From assembly GCF_000316665.1 (NCBI RefSeq), contig NC_019678.1, forward strand, positions 3,100,001-3,164,000: a stretch of 64,000 nucleotides of DNA, in the 5' to 3' direction. This DNA comes from Rivularia sp. PCC 7116 (GTDB lineage: Bacteria > Cyanobacteriota > Cyanobacteriia > Cyanobacteriales > Nostocaceae). The position numbers and the translations under genes are program-made. Position 1 is the first letter of the stretch. Every line of letters starts with the position of its first letter. A model generated the notes under the pieces. That model saw only the letters and a list, made by a program, of their open reading frames with translations, was not told where the DNA came from and did not search any database. Of this stretch, positions 17,702 through 26,373 are shown piece by piece.

Positions 17702-18400
17702 TCAATTAGCTGTAGCGGTTTCATTACCAATCAATTTGTGAAACTTCTCTTCACCAATAGATTGAATTAAGATTTCTTCCAATTCGTTAGCTATCTGCAT
17801 ATTGAAAGAAAATGAATGGTTGGCTTCTGCAACAATTTTTTCGGCTGTTATGTTGTCAACAGGTACTTTATCAAGAGCGTCGCGATATTTGTTTTTGAAG
17901 GCTGTTTTGTCGGGTATTTGCTCGAAGTTATAAAAAGATGTGCCTTGATAACCTTCTAAATTCAAGGTTGATTGCACTACTTTTTGCAACATCTGTCCGC
18001 CCGATAAGTCGCCCATGTAGCGAGTATAGGCATGTGCTATCAATAATTCTGGCTGTTTTTGCGATACTTCACGAATGCGAACAATGTAGTTATGAGCCGC
18101 ATTTAACAGTTGAAGTTGATTTTGCCAATCTGAACCATAATAAAACTCTAAATCTTTTTCTAAATTGGCTTTACGATTTAGTTCGGGAAAATAAATCATA
18201 CCCACACAGGAGTGATTTCTATTATTTTCGAGTGCTGCTTCAAGTTCGCTGTAAACAAAATATAGGTTACTCAAAAATTTTGCAAAGCAATCTCTATCAA
18301 CAAGCCCTTTTACAAAACACTTCATAAAACCGATTTGTTCCGTTGCGGCATGAGACTTTTCAGTTCCCGAACGAAGTTTTATCGCTAGATTGTTACTCAT
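17702..18400 (-). CDS. Heme oxygenase (biliverdin-producing)
   Basis: The enzyme opens heme to biliverdin IX-alpha, CO and iron using ferredoxin; this feeds phycobilin and phytochrome chromophore synthesis. The 232-residue product shows SGTEKSHAATE with the proximal heme ligand His17, the distal-helix motif RYMGDLSGGQ and a conserved FYNFEQIPD region. Its pairing with hemN and proximity to acsF suggest the low-oxygen isoform (HO2 of Synechocystis), but sequence alone does not separate isoforms. The cytoplasmic enzyme has no membrane anchor. Confidence 0.93.
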   Translation of the reverse strand: MSNNLAIKLRSGTEKSHAATEQIGFMKCFVKGLVDRDCFAKFLSNLYFVYSELEAALENNRNHSCVGMIYFPELNRKANLEKDLEFYYGSDWQNQLQLLNAAHNYIVRIREVSQKQPELLIAHAYTRYMGDLSGGQMLQKVVQSTLNLEGYQGTSFYNFEQIPDKTAFKNKYRDALDKVPVDNITAEKIVAEANHSFSFNMQIANELEEILIQSIGEEKFHKLIGNETATAN

Positions 18401-18878
18401 TTCTAATCCTGCACTGATGAAACGCTATCTTCTGTCAGGATTTACGCAGTTTGAATTATTGTCCCCTCGGTTCCGATTAAAACAAATACGCGAACGCTGA
18501 AACGAGCATCGAGGGGGAATAACCATGCAAAGTTACTACCATTTCTACAATACTTGCCGCACATTTTATTTTTTGTATCGCTATATAACTAAAAACATTT
18601 CTTCATATCTTAAGGTAAATCTGAAAAATTGTGTTGGTTTATTTCTTTAACGAATAACTCATATTTGCTTATTGCGAATATATTCATATAGCGTATTTTT
18701 CACTTTAAGATTTAATAATTTCATTTCTCAATTTCTATAAGCAATTATTATGTATTATTCTTATCTCAGATGTTTAAAAAGCGCTAATATAAATCTTAAG
18801 TTAATTTAAAGTTAAGCGATACATCGGTTTTCACTTGTATCCTTTTGAGAAAAAATTTTGATATGAAGTTTATGCTAT
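18401..18878. other. Divergent intergenic region, heme oxygenase / 71-residue gene
   Basis: This 478-base AT-rich region must contain the heme oxygenase (and probably hemN) promoter. Near 18825 is one end of a family B element. No regulator gene such as ChlR and no clear operator palindrome could be identified. Confidence 0.45.
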
Positions 18879-19094
18879 ATGGGGGTGCAATTGGCTAACT
18901 CACAAGGAATACGAGTCGGAGATAAAGTAATAATTTTACGCCCCTCTCACATCGCAGGGAAAGTTGGTTTTATTTACGCCAAAGAAATATTGTCGGATGA
19001 AGAAGTAAGTAAGCGCTGGATTGTCCGCATAGATTCGGAAAACATTATGGTGTCTTTAACTCCTAAAGAGTTTGAACTATTAAGTAAGTCTTAG
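18879..19094 (+). CDS. Small conserved-looking protein with SH3/KOW-like fold signature, unknown
   Basis: The 71-residue product starts GIRVGDKVIILRPSHIAGKVG and continues into WIVRIDSENIMVSLTPKEFELL. The GDxVxI...GKxGxI pattern resembles small SH3-like beta barrels (KOW or PsaE-type), which bind nucleic acid or protein. No catalytic residues are evident. It is transcribed away from heme oxygenase and toward the 86-residue gene, inside the tetrapyrrole locus. Its role is unknown, and coding is inferred from the well-formed beta pattern and the ATG. Confidence 0.65.
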   Translation: MGVQLANSQGIRVGDKVIILRPSHIAGKVGFIYAKEILSDEEVSKRWIVRIDSENIMVSLTPKEFELLSKS

Positions 19095-19159
19095 CTATTA
19101 TGATTTTTATCGCCCAAGGTATGCTGTGAAAGTATATTGCAAAGCTTGGGTGAATTACT

Positions 19160-19420
19160 TTAACTTTCATTTGAAGGTTCGTCGTGAATTCCGAGTTCCT
19201 TCTTACTATATTTCAATGTTTTCCACAGAGCTTTAACTCGCCTATAAGCCTCTTCAGAAGTAATTTTGCCAGAAGTTTGCAAATTGACGATATAGCCAAC
19301 CTTTTGGGAGAATTCCTGCAAATTTGCATTAAATACTAAGTTTTCTGGTTTAACCTGACCGTAGTAACGACTCAGAGGGTGAAGAAAATTCTCTTTATTT
19401 ACTTTATCTGATTCTTCCAT
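19160..19420 (-). CDS. Small cyanobacterial protein, DUF7219-like
   Basis: The 86-residue product contains FLHPLSRYYGQVKPENLVFN, LQEFSQKVGYIVNLQTSGKI and EEAYRRVKALWKTLKYSKKE. I recall this pattern from a conserved family of small cyanobacterial proteins (DUF7219), with no known function. It is soluble and mostly helical by composition, with no Cys motif or membrane span. It converges with the 71-residue gene and diverges from acsF. Its place between heme oxygenase and acsF suggests a link to low-oxygen pigment metabolism, but that is an inference. Confidence 0.7.
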   Translation of the reverse strand: MEESDKVNKENFLHPLSRYYGQVKPENLVFNANLQEFSQKVGYIVNLQTSGKITSEEAYRRVKALWKTLKYSKKELGIHDEPSNES

Positions 19421-19831
19421 ACCTGCTCCACGATAAACTTTCTTTAAAATTTAATTAACCTTTCGTTAACCTTATTGGCTATATTTGTTATAAATTACCT
19501 CAATATAATTTATACAATCATCTACCTTAAGACTTATTCAGACTCGCTACATGTATAAAAAAACACAAATCGGCATTTAAATACGTAATGGTACATATAA
19601 AAATAATCATAGGAAGATTAATTTTGCAGATCAAAAATAAACAATATGCATTCAAATTGACAATATTTATACAATATATTATTGCAGTATTTTCTCAATA
19701 AACAAAGATTCTCGAAAGTGAACTAGATAGGCGATTGTTTTTGTAAATCAATTTAAATATTTTTGACTAAGATGAAAAATAGCAATTATTAATGGATATA
19801 TAGCTGAAAGTGGATAAATAAAAGAATTCTC
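19421..19831. other. AT-rich leader region upstream of acsF
   Basis: This 411-base stretch lies between divergent genes and should carry the acsF promoter. It is very AT-rich and has no tandem repeats. I could not place promoter boxes or an operator with confidence. Confidence 0.45.
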
Positions 19832-20908
19832 ATGGCAAAGTCTCTTCCAAGCCCACAGCCAGAGCTGGTTAAAGAAGGTGTAAAAGCGCCAGTACAGGAA
19901 ACACTGTTAACTCCTCGGTTTTACACTACAGATTTTGATGCTGTGGCATTGATGGATATTTCGGCGCATGAGAAGGAGTTAGGGGCGATTGTAGACGAGT
20001 TGAAAGCCGACTATAACCGCCATCACTTCGTGCGCGATGAAGAATTTAAACAGACTTGGGACAGTATTGATGGTGAAAAACGCGAAGCTTTCATTGATTT
20101 CTTAGAGCGCTCTTGTACTTCTGAATTTTCAGGATTCTTGCTATTTAAGGAATTATCGCGCAAACTCAAAAACCGCAATCCCATGCTAGCGGATGCTTTT
20201 AACTGTATGGCGCGAGATGAAGCACGTCATGCAGGATTTTTAAATAAAGCAATGGCGGATTTCAATCTTTCTTTAGATTTGGGTTATTTAACCAAAAGCC
20301 GTACATATACATTCTTTCCCCCAGAATGGATTATTTACACGGTTTACCTATCTGAGAAAATTGGTTATTGGCGTTACATTATTATGTTTCGTCACTTAGA
20401 AGCAAACCCAGAAAATCAATTCTATCCACTATTTCGTTACTTTGAAAGTTGGTGTCAGGATGAGAACAGACATGGAGATTTCTTCAAAGCGCTGTTGCGA
20501 TCGCAGCCCAAACTTTTCAATAATTGGAAAGCCCGTTTGTGGGTGCGTTTCTTTTTATTAACTGTATTCGTCACTCATACGCTGACGGTATTTGAACGAG
20601 AAAACTTCTATAAATCACTTGGTATAGATGCTCGCGAATACAACAAACAGGTAATTGAAAAGACTAACGAAACATCCGCAAGAGCATTTCCAGCAATCTT
20701 GAATACCAAGCATCCAGAATTTTTCCGGAGATTGGAAGAATGTTCCGATAGTAATTTCCGGTTAACGGAGATTAGCAATAGCAATCGTCCAGGAATCGTC
20801 AAATTATTGCAAAAAGTACCTGCTTTTCTTTCGATTTTTGGACATATGGTGCGGTTGTTTATGATGAAGCCAATTGATGCTGAAGTAACAAGAACAGCTG
20901 TACATTAA
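19832..20908 (+). CDS. acsF: Mg-protoporphyrin IX monomethyl ester oxidative cyclase
   Basis: AcsF is a diiron, O2-dependent enzyme that forms the isocyclic ring of chlorophyll. The 358-residue product carries the two ferritin-like metal motifs DEARHAGF and DENRHGDFF, plus the EFSGFLLFKEL helix that supplies a further Glu ligand. The N-terminus PRFYTTDFDA is typical. Cyanobacteria often have two isoforms; the low-oxygen one (ChlAII) sits near ho2 and hemN, as this gene does. Unlike the Synechocystis arrangement it is transcribed away from them. It would act at the thylakoid or plasma membrane surface. Confidence 0.95.
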   Translation: MAKSLPSPQPELVKEGVKAPVQETLLTPRFYTTDFDAVALMDISAHEKELGAIVDELKADYNRHHFVRDEEFKQTWDSIDGEKREAFIDFLERSCTSEFSGFLLFKELSRKLKNRNPMLADAFNCMARDEARHAGFLNKAMADFNLSLDLGYLTKSRTYTFFPPEWIIYTVYLSEKIGYWRYIIMFRHLEANPENQFYPLFRYFESWCQDENRHGDFFKALLRSQPKLFNNWKARLWVRFFLLTVFVTHTLTVFERENFYKSLGIDAREYNKQVIEKTNETSARAFPAILNTKHPEFFRRLEECSDSNFRLTEISNSNRPGIVKLLQKVPAFLSIFGHMVRLFMMKPIDAEVTRTAVH

Positions 20909-21121
20909 ATAGATTTTGTAGGGGAATCAATTTAGATTTACTGGCTAAACAATCGAGAATAAATAAGCGTAAATCCTTTTCTATTATTTTGAAAATTAAG
21001 ATAAATTAAGAAAATTTTGATATTTTATAAATCTTACTAAGATTACTTTTAATGTGAGTTAAGGCAATTAGGGTAGGACACCATTCGAGTTTTGTGAAAA
21101 TAGCGTAAGGGAACAGGTAAT

Positions 21122-21359
21122 ATGATGTCCGGTTAGTTACCTACTATATGGCTTATACCATTTCTTTATAAAGATGCGCCGAATTCAGCCCCTGAAGAGG
21201 GGCTTCGTTTGTCTAGCCCCACTCTTCCAGAGTGAGGGCTTTTAGCGCAGCCTCATACAGAATTGGTATTAGAACAAAAAAAATTGTTTTTACCAATTAC
21301 CAATTACCAATTACCCATTACCAGCCCTCACAGATACGATCACTGTTTAACCGGACATG
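21122..21359. repeat. Outer inverted repeat (ATGTCCGGTTA) enclosing a family A element
   Basis: ATGATGTCCGGTTAG at about 21122-21136 is repeated inverted as TAACCGGACATGATAA near 21345-21360. Between them lie the family A copy (21155-21269) and a CCAATTA tract (21288-21320). A third half-copy, ATGATGTCCGG, is at about 52398. The inner element appears to have inserted into an older one. Confidence 0.6.
21155..21269. repeat. MITE-like element, family A, copy 2 (115 bp)
   Basis: The ends ATACCATTTCTTTATAAAGA and CTCATACAGAATTGGTAT match copy 1 at 11747-11887. The interior has AGCCCCTGAAGAGGGGCT, a hairpin. It is non-coding. Confidence 0.8.
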
Positions 21360-21368
21360 ATAAATTCC

Positions 21369-22706
21369 CTATTCCCTATTCCCTATTTTCCTAAATTTAA
21401 CTTTAAGTTTGTCCTTGAGAACAGAGGCAGAAGTTAGATTATTACCTAGATTATTTTCTGAGATAAGTTGCCAATCATACTCTCTAGCCAAAAGCGCTGC
21501 AAAAAGCTTCATTTCCAACTTTGCGAATTCCTTACCGATACATTCGCGCATACCAGCAGCAAAAGGTATGTGAGCAAAAGGTTTTGATTTATCTTCAGCC
21601 CGAGATGGTGCAAAACGTTCTGGGTCAAATTTTAACGGTTCAGTATATATACTACTATCTTGATGAGTTTTAGGAACAGCGTATGACACAGTCCAACCTT
21701 TAGGAATCAAGTAACCGTTAAATTCACAAGATTCAATTACCTCTCGAAAACCACCACCAACGGGGGGAGAAAAGCGTAAAACTTCTTTAATAACTTGGTC
21801 TAAATAAGTCATTTGCTTGAGATTTTCCGCAGTTAGAGGTTGCGAAAATCCTAATTGCTGCTGTTCTTCACGTATCTTTCTAAAAACATCGGTATGCTCT
21901 GCTAATAACAGACACATGGAAGCAAGTGCTGATGTTAATGTTTCATGTCCTGCGAATAGTAAAGTTAATACTTGGTCTTTAATTTCTTCTAAACCAAGAC
22001 TACTACCATCATCATCTTTAGCTTGTAATAATATTCCCAAAGCATCTTTATTTGAAGCGGGTTGCTGTTGACGCTGCAATACTATTTCTTCAATCTTTTG
22101 TAGTAATAATTGGCGACAACGTAATGCTTTACTAAATTTAGTTCCAGGTAAACGAATTGGAAGGGTAAACAAACCTGCTATCCACTCTTCAAATAGTTCT
22201 AATAACTCACTATCGCTTGCTTTATTTGTTCCGATAAGTAACTTACAGGCTACATCAAAAGTATATTTTCTAATTTCTGGATACCAAGTCAAAGTATCCG
22301 TTTTTTCCCATTTACTAATATAATCTTGCAGGATTTCTTCCATTGTGGAAGTATATTCACTCAAAGCTCTTGGTTGAAAAGCTTGTGATAAAATCTTGCG
22401 TCGCTTTTGATGAATATTTCCTCTTTGCACTGCAACAGAAGCAGGACCCAGTAAAATTCTAGTACTAGGAGGCCATTGATTAGAAAAGTATTTATTATCA
22501 TTGGTAAATAGAAAACGGTTAGCTTCCGAACCAATCATAATTATTGTGGGATTGCCAAAAATACGAGTCTTAAACATAGAGCCGTACTTTTGATATCGTT
22601 TTTCTGTAAAATCTGCATCGCGAACAAAGCTGATAGTTTCACCAATAAGTGGTAAGCCTAAGTTTCCAGGAGGTACGGGAAGTTTTTTGGGGTTAATAGT
22701 TGCCAT
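21369..22706 (-). CDS. Cytochrome P450, CYP120-like
   Basis: The 445-residue protein has the P450 landmarks: an I-helix LFAGHETLTSAL, an ExxR motif in IKEVLRFSPP, and the heme-binding Cys389 in PFAAGMRECIGKEFAK. The overall pattern (LPVPPGNLGLPLIGETISF, PERFAPSR) resembles CYP120A1 of Synechocystis, a retinoic-acid hydroxylase. The heme loop reads FAAGMRxC, where most P450s have FGGGxRxC. A carotenoid oxygenase lies about 8 kb away, so an apocarotenoid substrate is possible but not shown. A run of CCCTATT heptamers overlaps its 3' end. Confidence 0.9.
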   Translation of the reverse strand: MATINPKKLPVPPGNLGLPLIGETISFVRDADFTEKRYQKYGSMFKTRIFGNPTIIMIGSEANRFLFTNDNKYFSNQWPPSTRILLGPASVAVQRGNIHQKRRKILSQAFQPRALSEYTSTMEEILQDYISKWEKTDTLTWYPEIRKYTFDVACKLLIGTNKASDSELLELFEEWIAGLFTLPIRLPGTKFSKALRCRQLLLQKIEEIVLQRQQQPASNKDALGILLQAKDDDGSSLGLEEIKDQVLTLLFAGHETLTSALASMCLLLAEHTDVFRKIREEQQQLGFSQPLTAENLKQMTYLDQVIKEVLRFSPPVGGGFREVIESCEFNGYLIPKGWTVSYAVPKTHQDSSIYTEPLKFDPERFAPSRAEDKSKPFAHIPFAAGMRECIGKEFAKLEMKLFAALLAREYDWQLISENNLGNNLTSASVLKDKLKVKFRKIGNRE

Positions 22707-22808
22707 TCGATTTTGGATTTTAGATGCTTAATTATGATTTTTAACCAAAAAATGTAACGAATTTTACAAAATTTCTTGAAATCAGCAAAATTTGAGCTAG
22801 GGTAAATC

Positions 22809-22863
22809 TGTAGAGAGGCGACATAATGCCCCATCGGGCACGCTGCGCTAACGCTTCTCTACA
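22809..22863. repeat. Short palindromic repeat TGTAGAGAGGCG
   Basis: TGTAGAGAGGCG at 22809-22820 is matched by CGCTTCTCTACA at 22852-22863. The middle is the common CATCGGGCACGCTGCGCTAA core. It lies between the divergent P450 and dehydrogenase genes. Confidence 0.7.
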
Positions 22864-22902
22864 TTTATGTTGATAACAAATAATATTTAATTTTTACATT
22901 TT

Positions 22903-24192
22903 ATGGATAAAACATCTCTCCTAATGTCCGAGATTCCTTCTCCTGCTTATATTTGTCCGTTCGACCAAGCCTGTAGCTATTTAGACGCAGCAGCGAAAGA
23001 ATTAAACTTAGACCAAGGTTTATTAGAAATACTCAGTCATCCACGTAAGGTAGTTACAGTTTCGATTCCGGTAAAACGAGATAACGGTGAAATCCAAGTA
23101 TTAGCAGGACATCGCGTCCAGCATTCTGATATTTTAGGTCCCTATAAAGGTGGTATTCGTTTTCACCCAGCAGTCACATTGCGAGAAGTTTCGGCTTTAG
23201 CAATGCTGATGACTTGGAAATGTGCATTGTTGGGTATACCCTACGGTGGTGGTAAAGGAGGGATTGCGATAAATCCCAAAACTTACAGTGTTAGCGAATT
23301 AGAGCGTATTTCTCGACGTTATATTAGCGAATTAATCAAAGATATTGGTCCATCGGTAGATATCCCCGCACCAGACATGGGCACATCAGCCCGCGAAATG
23401 GCCTGGATGATGGATACTTATTCTGTAAATATGGGTCATTCCGTACCTGGAGTCGTCACCGGGAAGCCACTTTCCATCGGTGGTTCGTTAGGAAGAGAAA
23501 TGGCAACCGGACGTGGTGTAATGATTATTGTCCGCGAAGCATTAGCAGATAAAGGAAAATCCTTAAAAGGTACCCGAATAGCCATCCAAGGGTTTGGAAA
23601 CGTCGGTGGTGCTGCGGCTGAATTGCTACATCAAGCAGGTGCAAAAATTATTGCTGTATCTACAGGCTCTGGTGGTGTTTTTGCGGAGAATGGTTTAGAT
23701 ATTGAGGAACTAAAAGCTTATCAGAAAGACAATAATCGAAAAATTTCGGGATATCCTCAAGCAAAACCAATTAGTAATGCAGAGTTACTAACATTAGATT
23801 GTGACGTATTAATTCCCGCAGCTTTAGAAAATCAAATTACCAAAGAAAACGTTAATCAAATCCAAGCAAATTTAATTGTCGAAGCCGCAAATGGCCCAGT
23901 TACCCTCGAAGCAAATTTATCATTAGAAAGGCGTGGTGTAACGGTATTACCAGATATTTTAAGTAATGCCGGTGGAGTTGTGGTTAGTTATCTCGAATGG
24001 GTTCAAGGACTTTCTTATCTATTTTGGGATGAGCAAAAAGTCAACGATAAAATGCAAAGTTTAATGGTGCAAGCATATCGTAAAGTTATGCAGCAATCCC
24101 AAACCCGAAAAATTTCTCCAAGATTAGCAGCTTACGTATTGGGAGTAGGAAGAGTAGCCCAAGCATTGAACGATAGAGGACTTTATCCTTAA
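22903..24192 (+). CDS. gdhA: Glu/Leu/Phe/Val dehydrogenase (glutamate dehydrogenase type)
   Basis: The 429-residue enzyme interconverts an amino acid and its 2-oxo acid with NAD(P). It shows the catalytic loop PYGGGKGGIAINP with the active-site Lys, the GPYKGGIRFHP substrate motif, PAPDMGT, and a Rossmann GxGxxG-type GFGNVGG. Length and motifs match the hexameric bacterial GDH class. The ATG at 22903 is used; another ATG at 22924 is possible. It is a single gene flanked by repeats and a terminator-like hairpin. Glutamate as substrate is likely but not certain. Confidence 0.92.
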   Translation: MDKTSLLMSEIPSPAYICPFDQACSYLDAAAKELNLDQGLLEILSHPRKVVTVSIPVKRDNGEIQVLAGHRVQHSDILGPYKGGIRFHPAVTLREVSALAMLMTWKCALLGIPYGGGKGGIAINPKTYSVSELERISRRYISELIKDIGPSVDIPAPDMGTSAREMAWMMDTYSVNMGHSVPGVVTGKPLSIGGSLGREMATGRGVMIIVREALADKGKSLKGTRIAIQGFGNVGGAAAELLHQAGAKIIAVSTGSGGVFAENGLDIEELKAYQKDNNRKISGYPQAKPISNAELLTLDCDVLIPAALENQITKENVNQIQANLIVEAANGPVTLEANLSLERRGVTVLPDILSNAGGVVVSYLEWVQGLSYLFWDEQKVNDKMQSLMVQAYRKVMQQSQTRKISPRLAAYVLGVGRVAQALNDRGLYP

Positions 24193-24284
24193 CAGTGAGC
24201 AGCAAGCAGTGAACAGTTAACAGTTATCACAAAATAATTGGTGATTCTTAAGTTAAATTCACATATTGCTTTATTATCAACATC

Positions 24285-24307
24285 GACGGGGAATGCAATT
24301 CCCCGTC
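24285..24307. terminator. Perfect 9-bp hairpin between convergent genes
   Basis: GACGGGGAA pairs with TTCCCCGTC around a five-base loop. It lies between the ends of the dehydrogenase and SH3b genes. No T run follows, so terminator function is tentative. Confidence 0.5.
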
Positions 24308-24410
24308 TAATAGCGAAAGTCCTATGAATAGGACTAAAAAAAGAATCGGAAAATGTATGTTGAAAAATAGTTGTATGAGTTTTAACTGCTCACTGTTAAC
24401 TGCTAAATGT

Positions 24411-24998
24411 TCACTGTTTCTGATATTCTCCACCGCTAGCACGGAAACCTTTTTCTTGGAGGGTAATATTTCCGTTAGTGGCATTATTAATAATAAAATC
24501 TACTTCGCCGAAGGGAATAAATCTCACGTAGTAAGCAGTATTATCTTTGATTGCAACGTAGCTTTTAAACTTACTTTCCGCATCAACTTTCGGCAATCTT
24601 GTAGCTTCAACAGCGTATAATTCTGTCTTTTCGGCACGATTGTTGTAAACATTCATATAAATCTGATTTTCTTCGGCATAAATTCTTACTGTTCTGCTGT
24701 CAGTAGCAAAATATAATAAGGTTGAAGCATCAGCAGGATTTGTGTAAGTCAATTCAATTACATCTTCACGTACCCAGCCGATGTCATCTGCTTCGGAACC
24801 AAATTTCACTTTATACCAAGCATGGGTATCTCCAGCAGGCTTGGTTTGATCGAGAATTTTGACTTTATCGCCTTCTTTTCCTTCGTGAATAACGCGACGA
24901 TTCAGCGAAGGTCCCGAACGTATGTTAACTGTATTGATAGTATCGCTGTTGGTTTTGAGAATTCCTTGGCTGGGTGTAGAAGCTTGTGAGTCTGTCAT
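24411..24998 (-). CDS. Bacterial SH3 (SH3b)-domain protein
   Basis: The 195-residue protein has an SH3b domain at about residues 20-85, with the typical VNIRSGPSLNRRVI, GDKVKIL and WYKVKFG...GWVREDVIEL. The C-terminal half (TLLYFATDSRTVRIYAEENQ onward) is a beta-rich region I do not recognise. No signal peptide is seen, unlike many SH3b proteins that bind cell wall. Its last residues (EYQKQ) and stop are encoded by CAGTGAACATTTAGC-type heptamers. Confidence 0.75.
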   Translation of the reverse strand: MTDSQASTPSQGILKTNSDTINTVNIRSGPSLNRRVIHEGKEGDKVKILDQTKPAGDTHAWYKVKFGSEADDIGWVREDVIELTYTNPADASTLLYFATDSRTVRIYAEENQIYMNVYNNRAEKTELYAVEATRLPKVDAESKFKSYVAIKDNTAYYVRFIPFGEVDFIINNATNGNITLQEKGFRASGGEYQKQ

Positions 24999-25287
24999 GA
25001 AATTTTCTCCCTGGCTTTATAGTCAATAAATAGTAAAAAGTATTCAGATTTACCACTATTATTTGTTACAAATTCTCAGAATGCATTTTTTGCAACATTC
25101 TGAAATGTTTGGGGAAAGTTTGGGATTAAAAACCGCGGAGGGAAGAGGTTTTAGAAAGATAATGGGTAAGAGTATTAATTATCTTTCATTTTTATAAACC
25201 TAAACAGTAGCGAACAGCAGTTTCAACTTCCAGCATTTTTGGCTCTGAAATTGTTTATCTTAGAAAAAATAGAGCTTGAGATCGTAC

Positions 25288-25461
25288 ATGAACAAAATTT
25301 TTACCGCAGTAATCTATTGGGAAGAAGATGTCTATGTGGCTGAATGTCCTGAAGTGGGAACAGCTAGTCAAGGAGAGACGATAAAAGAGGCTATTAATAA
25401 TCCCAAAGAAGCAACATAATTGTATTTAGAAGAGTTTCCCATACCTAAGAATTATCTTTAA
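25288..25461 (+). pseudogene. HicB-like antitoxin relic with in-frame stop
   Basis: The frame reads MNKIFTAVIYWEEDVYVAEC, PEVGTASQGETIKEA, NNPKEAT, then TAA at 25417-25419, and continues LYLEEFPIPKNYL to a second stop at 25459. HicB-type proteins have EATELYLEE here, so a GAA-to-TAA change explains the break. No HicA toxin is adjacent. It could still make a 43-residue peptide. Confidence 0.65.
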
Positions 25462-25530
25462 TATAAAGGTAATCTTTTATAAAGTGCATGAAAATAGTTG
25501 TAATTTGTGTATTCCAGTAAACCACATACC

Positions 25531-25725
25531 ATGACCATAAAAGAAAAACTACTGCAAGAAATTGAAAAAGCACCAGAACCTCTTTTACAAGAAGTATTAG
25601 ATTTTATTCAGTTTCTGCAAAATAAGCGCCAACAAGAAAAATTAGAAATTACTCTTTTGAGTGAATCCTCACTACAAAAAGATTGGTTGAAACCTGAAGA
25701 GGACGAAGCATGGCAGGATTTATAA
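25531..25725 (+). CDS. DUF2281-type antitoxin of a MazF pair
   Basis: The 64-residue product MTIKEKLLQEIEKAPEPLLQ continues as EVLDFIQFLQNK and ends in an acidic tail, matching small DUF2281-like antitoxins common in cyanobacteria. I use the ATG at 25531; the frame also reaches a GTG at 25507. It overlaps the toxin start by 16 bases, so the two are translationally coupled. It should bind and block the downstream toxin and repress the operon. Confidence 0.75.
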   Translation: MTIKEKLLQEIEKAPEPLLQEVLDFIQFLQNKRQQEKLEITLLSESSLQKDWLKPEEDEAWQDL

Positions 25726-26042
25726 AAGGTGATGTCGTTATTGTCCCATTCCCTTTCTCTGACTTAACCCAAGCAAAACGTAGACCTGCTGTAGTTGTAT
25801 CTAATATAAGGGGAAATGACCTCATTCTTTGTCAAATTACTAGTCAAGCTATTAGTGATGAATATGCTATTAGCATTAACATTAGTGACTTTATTTCAGG
25901 TAGACTTAATCAAATTAGTAACATCCGACCTAATCGTTTATTTACAGCGGATGAATCAATTATTATTTATAGAGCAGGTCAACTCAAACCAGAAAAACTA
26001 GAGGAAGTAATTATCAAAATTATTGAGATACTGCAACAATAA
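25710..26042 (+). CDS. MazF/PemK-type toxin
   Basis: The 110-residue protein begins FIKGDVVIVPFPFSDLTQAK and RRPAVVVSN, the hallmark of MazF/PemK endoribonucleases, followed by ICQITS-like and IRPNRLFTADES segments. These toxins cut mRNA when free of antitoxin. The upstream DUF2281 gene overlaps it. The full family length and intact motifs suggest it is active. Confidence 0.88.
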   Translation: MAGFIKGDVVIVPFPFSDLTQAKRRPAVVVSNIRGNDLILCQITSQAISDEYAISINISDFISGRLNQISNIRPNRLFTADESIIIYRAGQLKPEKLEEVIIKIIEILQQ

Positions 26043-26047
26043 ATTTT

Positions 26048-26373
26048 TCACTTTAAATCATCCAATAATTCTTGCAACTTATTTCTTAAATTTCTAACTT
26101 TCTCATCATTCGGTGCAATTTATAACGAACGATTAAACTCTGCTAATGCTGCTTCGTAGTTTTTTATTGCTTCTTCTTGTTGTGATAAACCTGCTTGTAA
26201 ATCCCCTAATCTTTGTAAAGCGTTTCCTTTATTATTGTGAGCATAAATATTATCGGGAGGGTCAAGTTATTAATATATTCTGCAAAATGCTTGATTAAAT
26301 GATGTCGGTCGATAAATAATTCTAAATCGGGTTTTCCTGGAGAGTTTGATGCTTGTTTCTTATTTATACTCAT
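26048..26373 (-). pseudogene. Relic of a TPR protein with deleted middle
   Basis: From the ATG at 26373 the frame reads SINKKQASNSPGKPDLELF then IDRHHLIKHFAEYINN, like the start of cyanobacterial NTPase-TPR proteins. After a frameshift near 26260 it reads NIYAHNNKGNALQRLGDLQA and EEAIKNYEAALAEFNRSL, clear TPR units. A TAA then interrupts, followed by IAPNDEKVRNLRNKLQELL. The expected NTPase domain is absent, so a large internal deletion, a frameshift and a stop have accumulated. The next 255 bases (26374-26628) contain nothing I can name. Confidence 0.6.
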
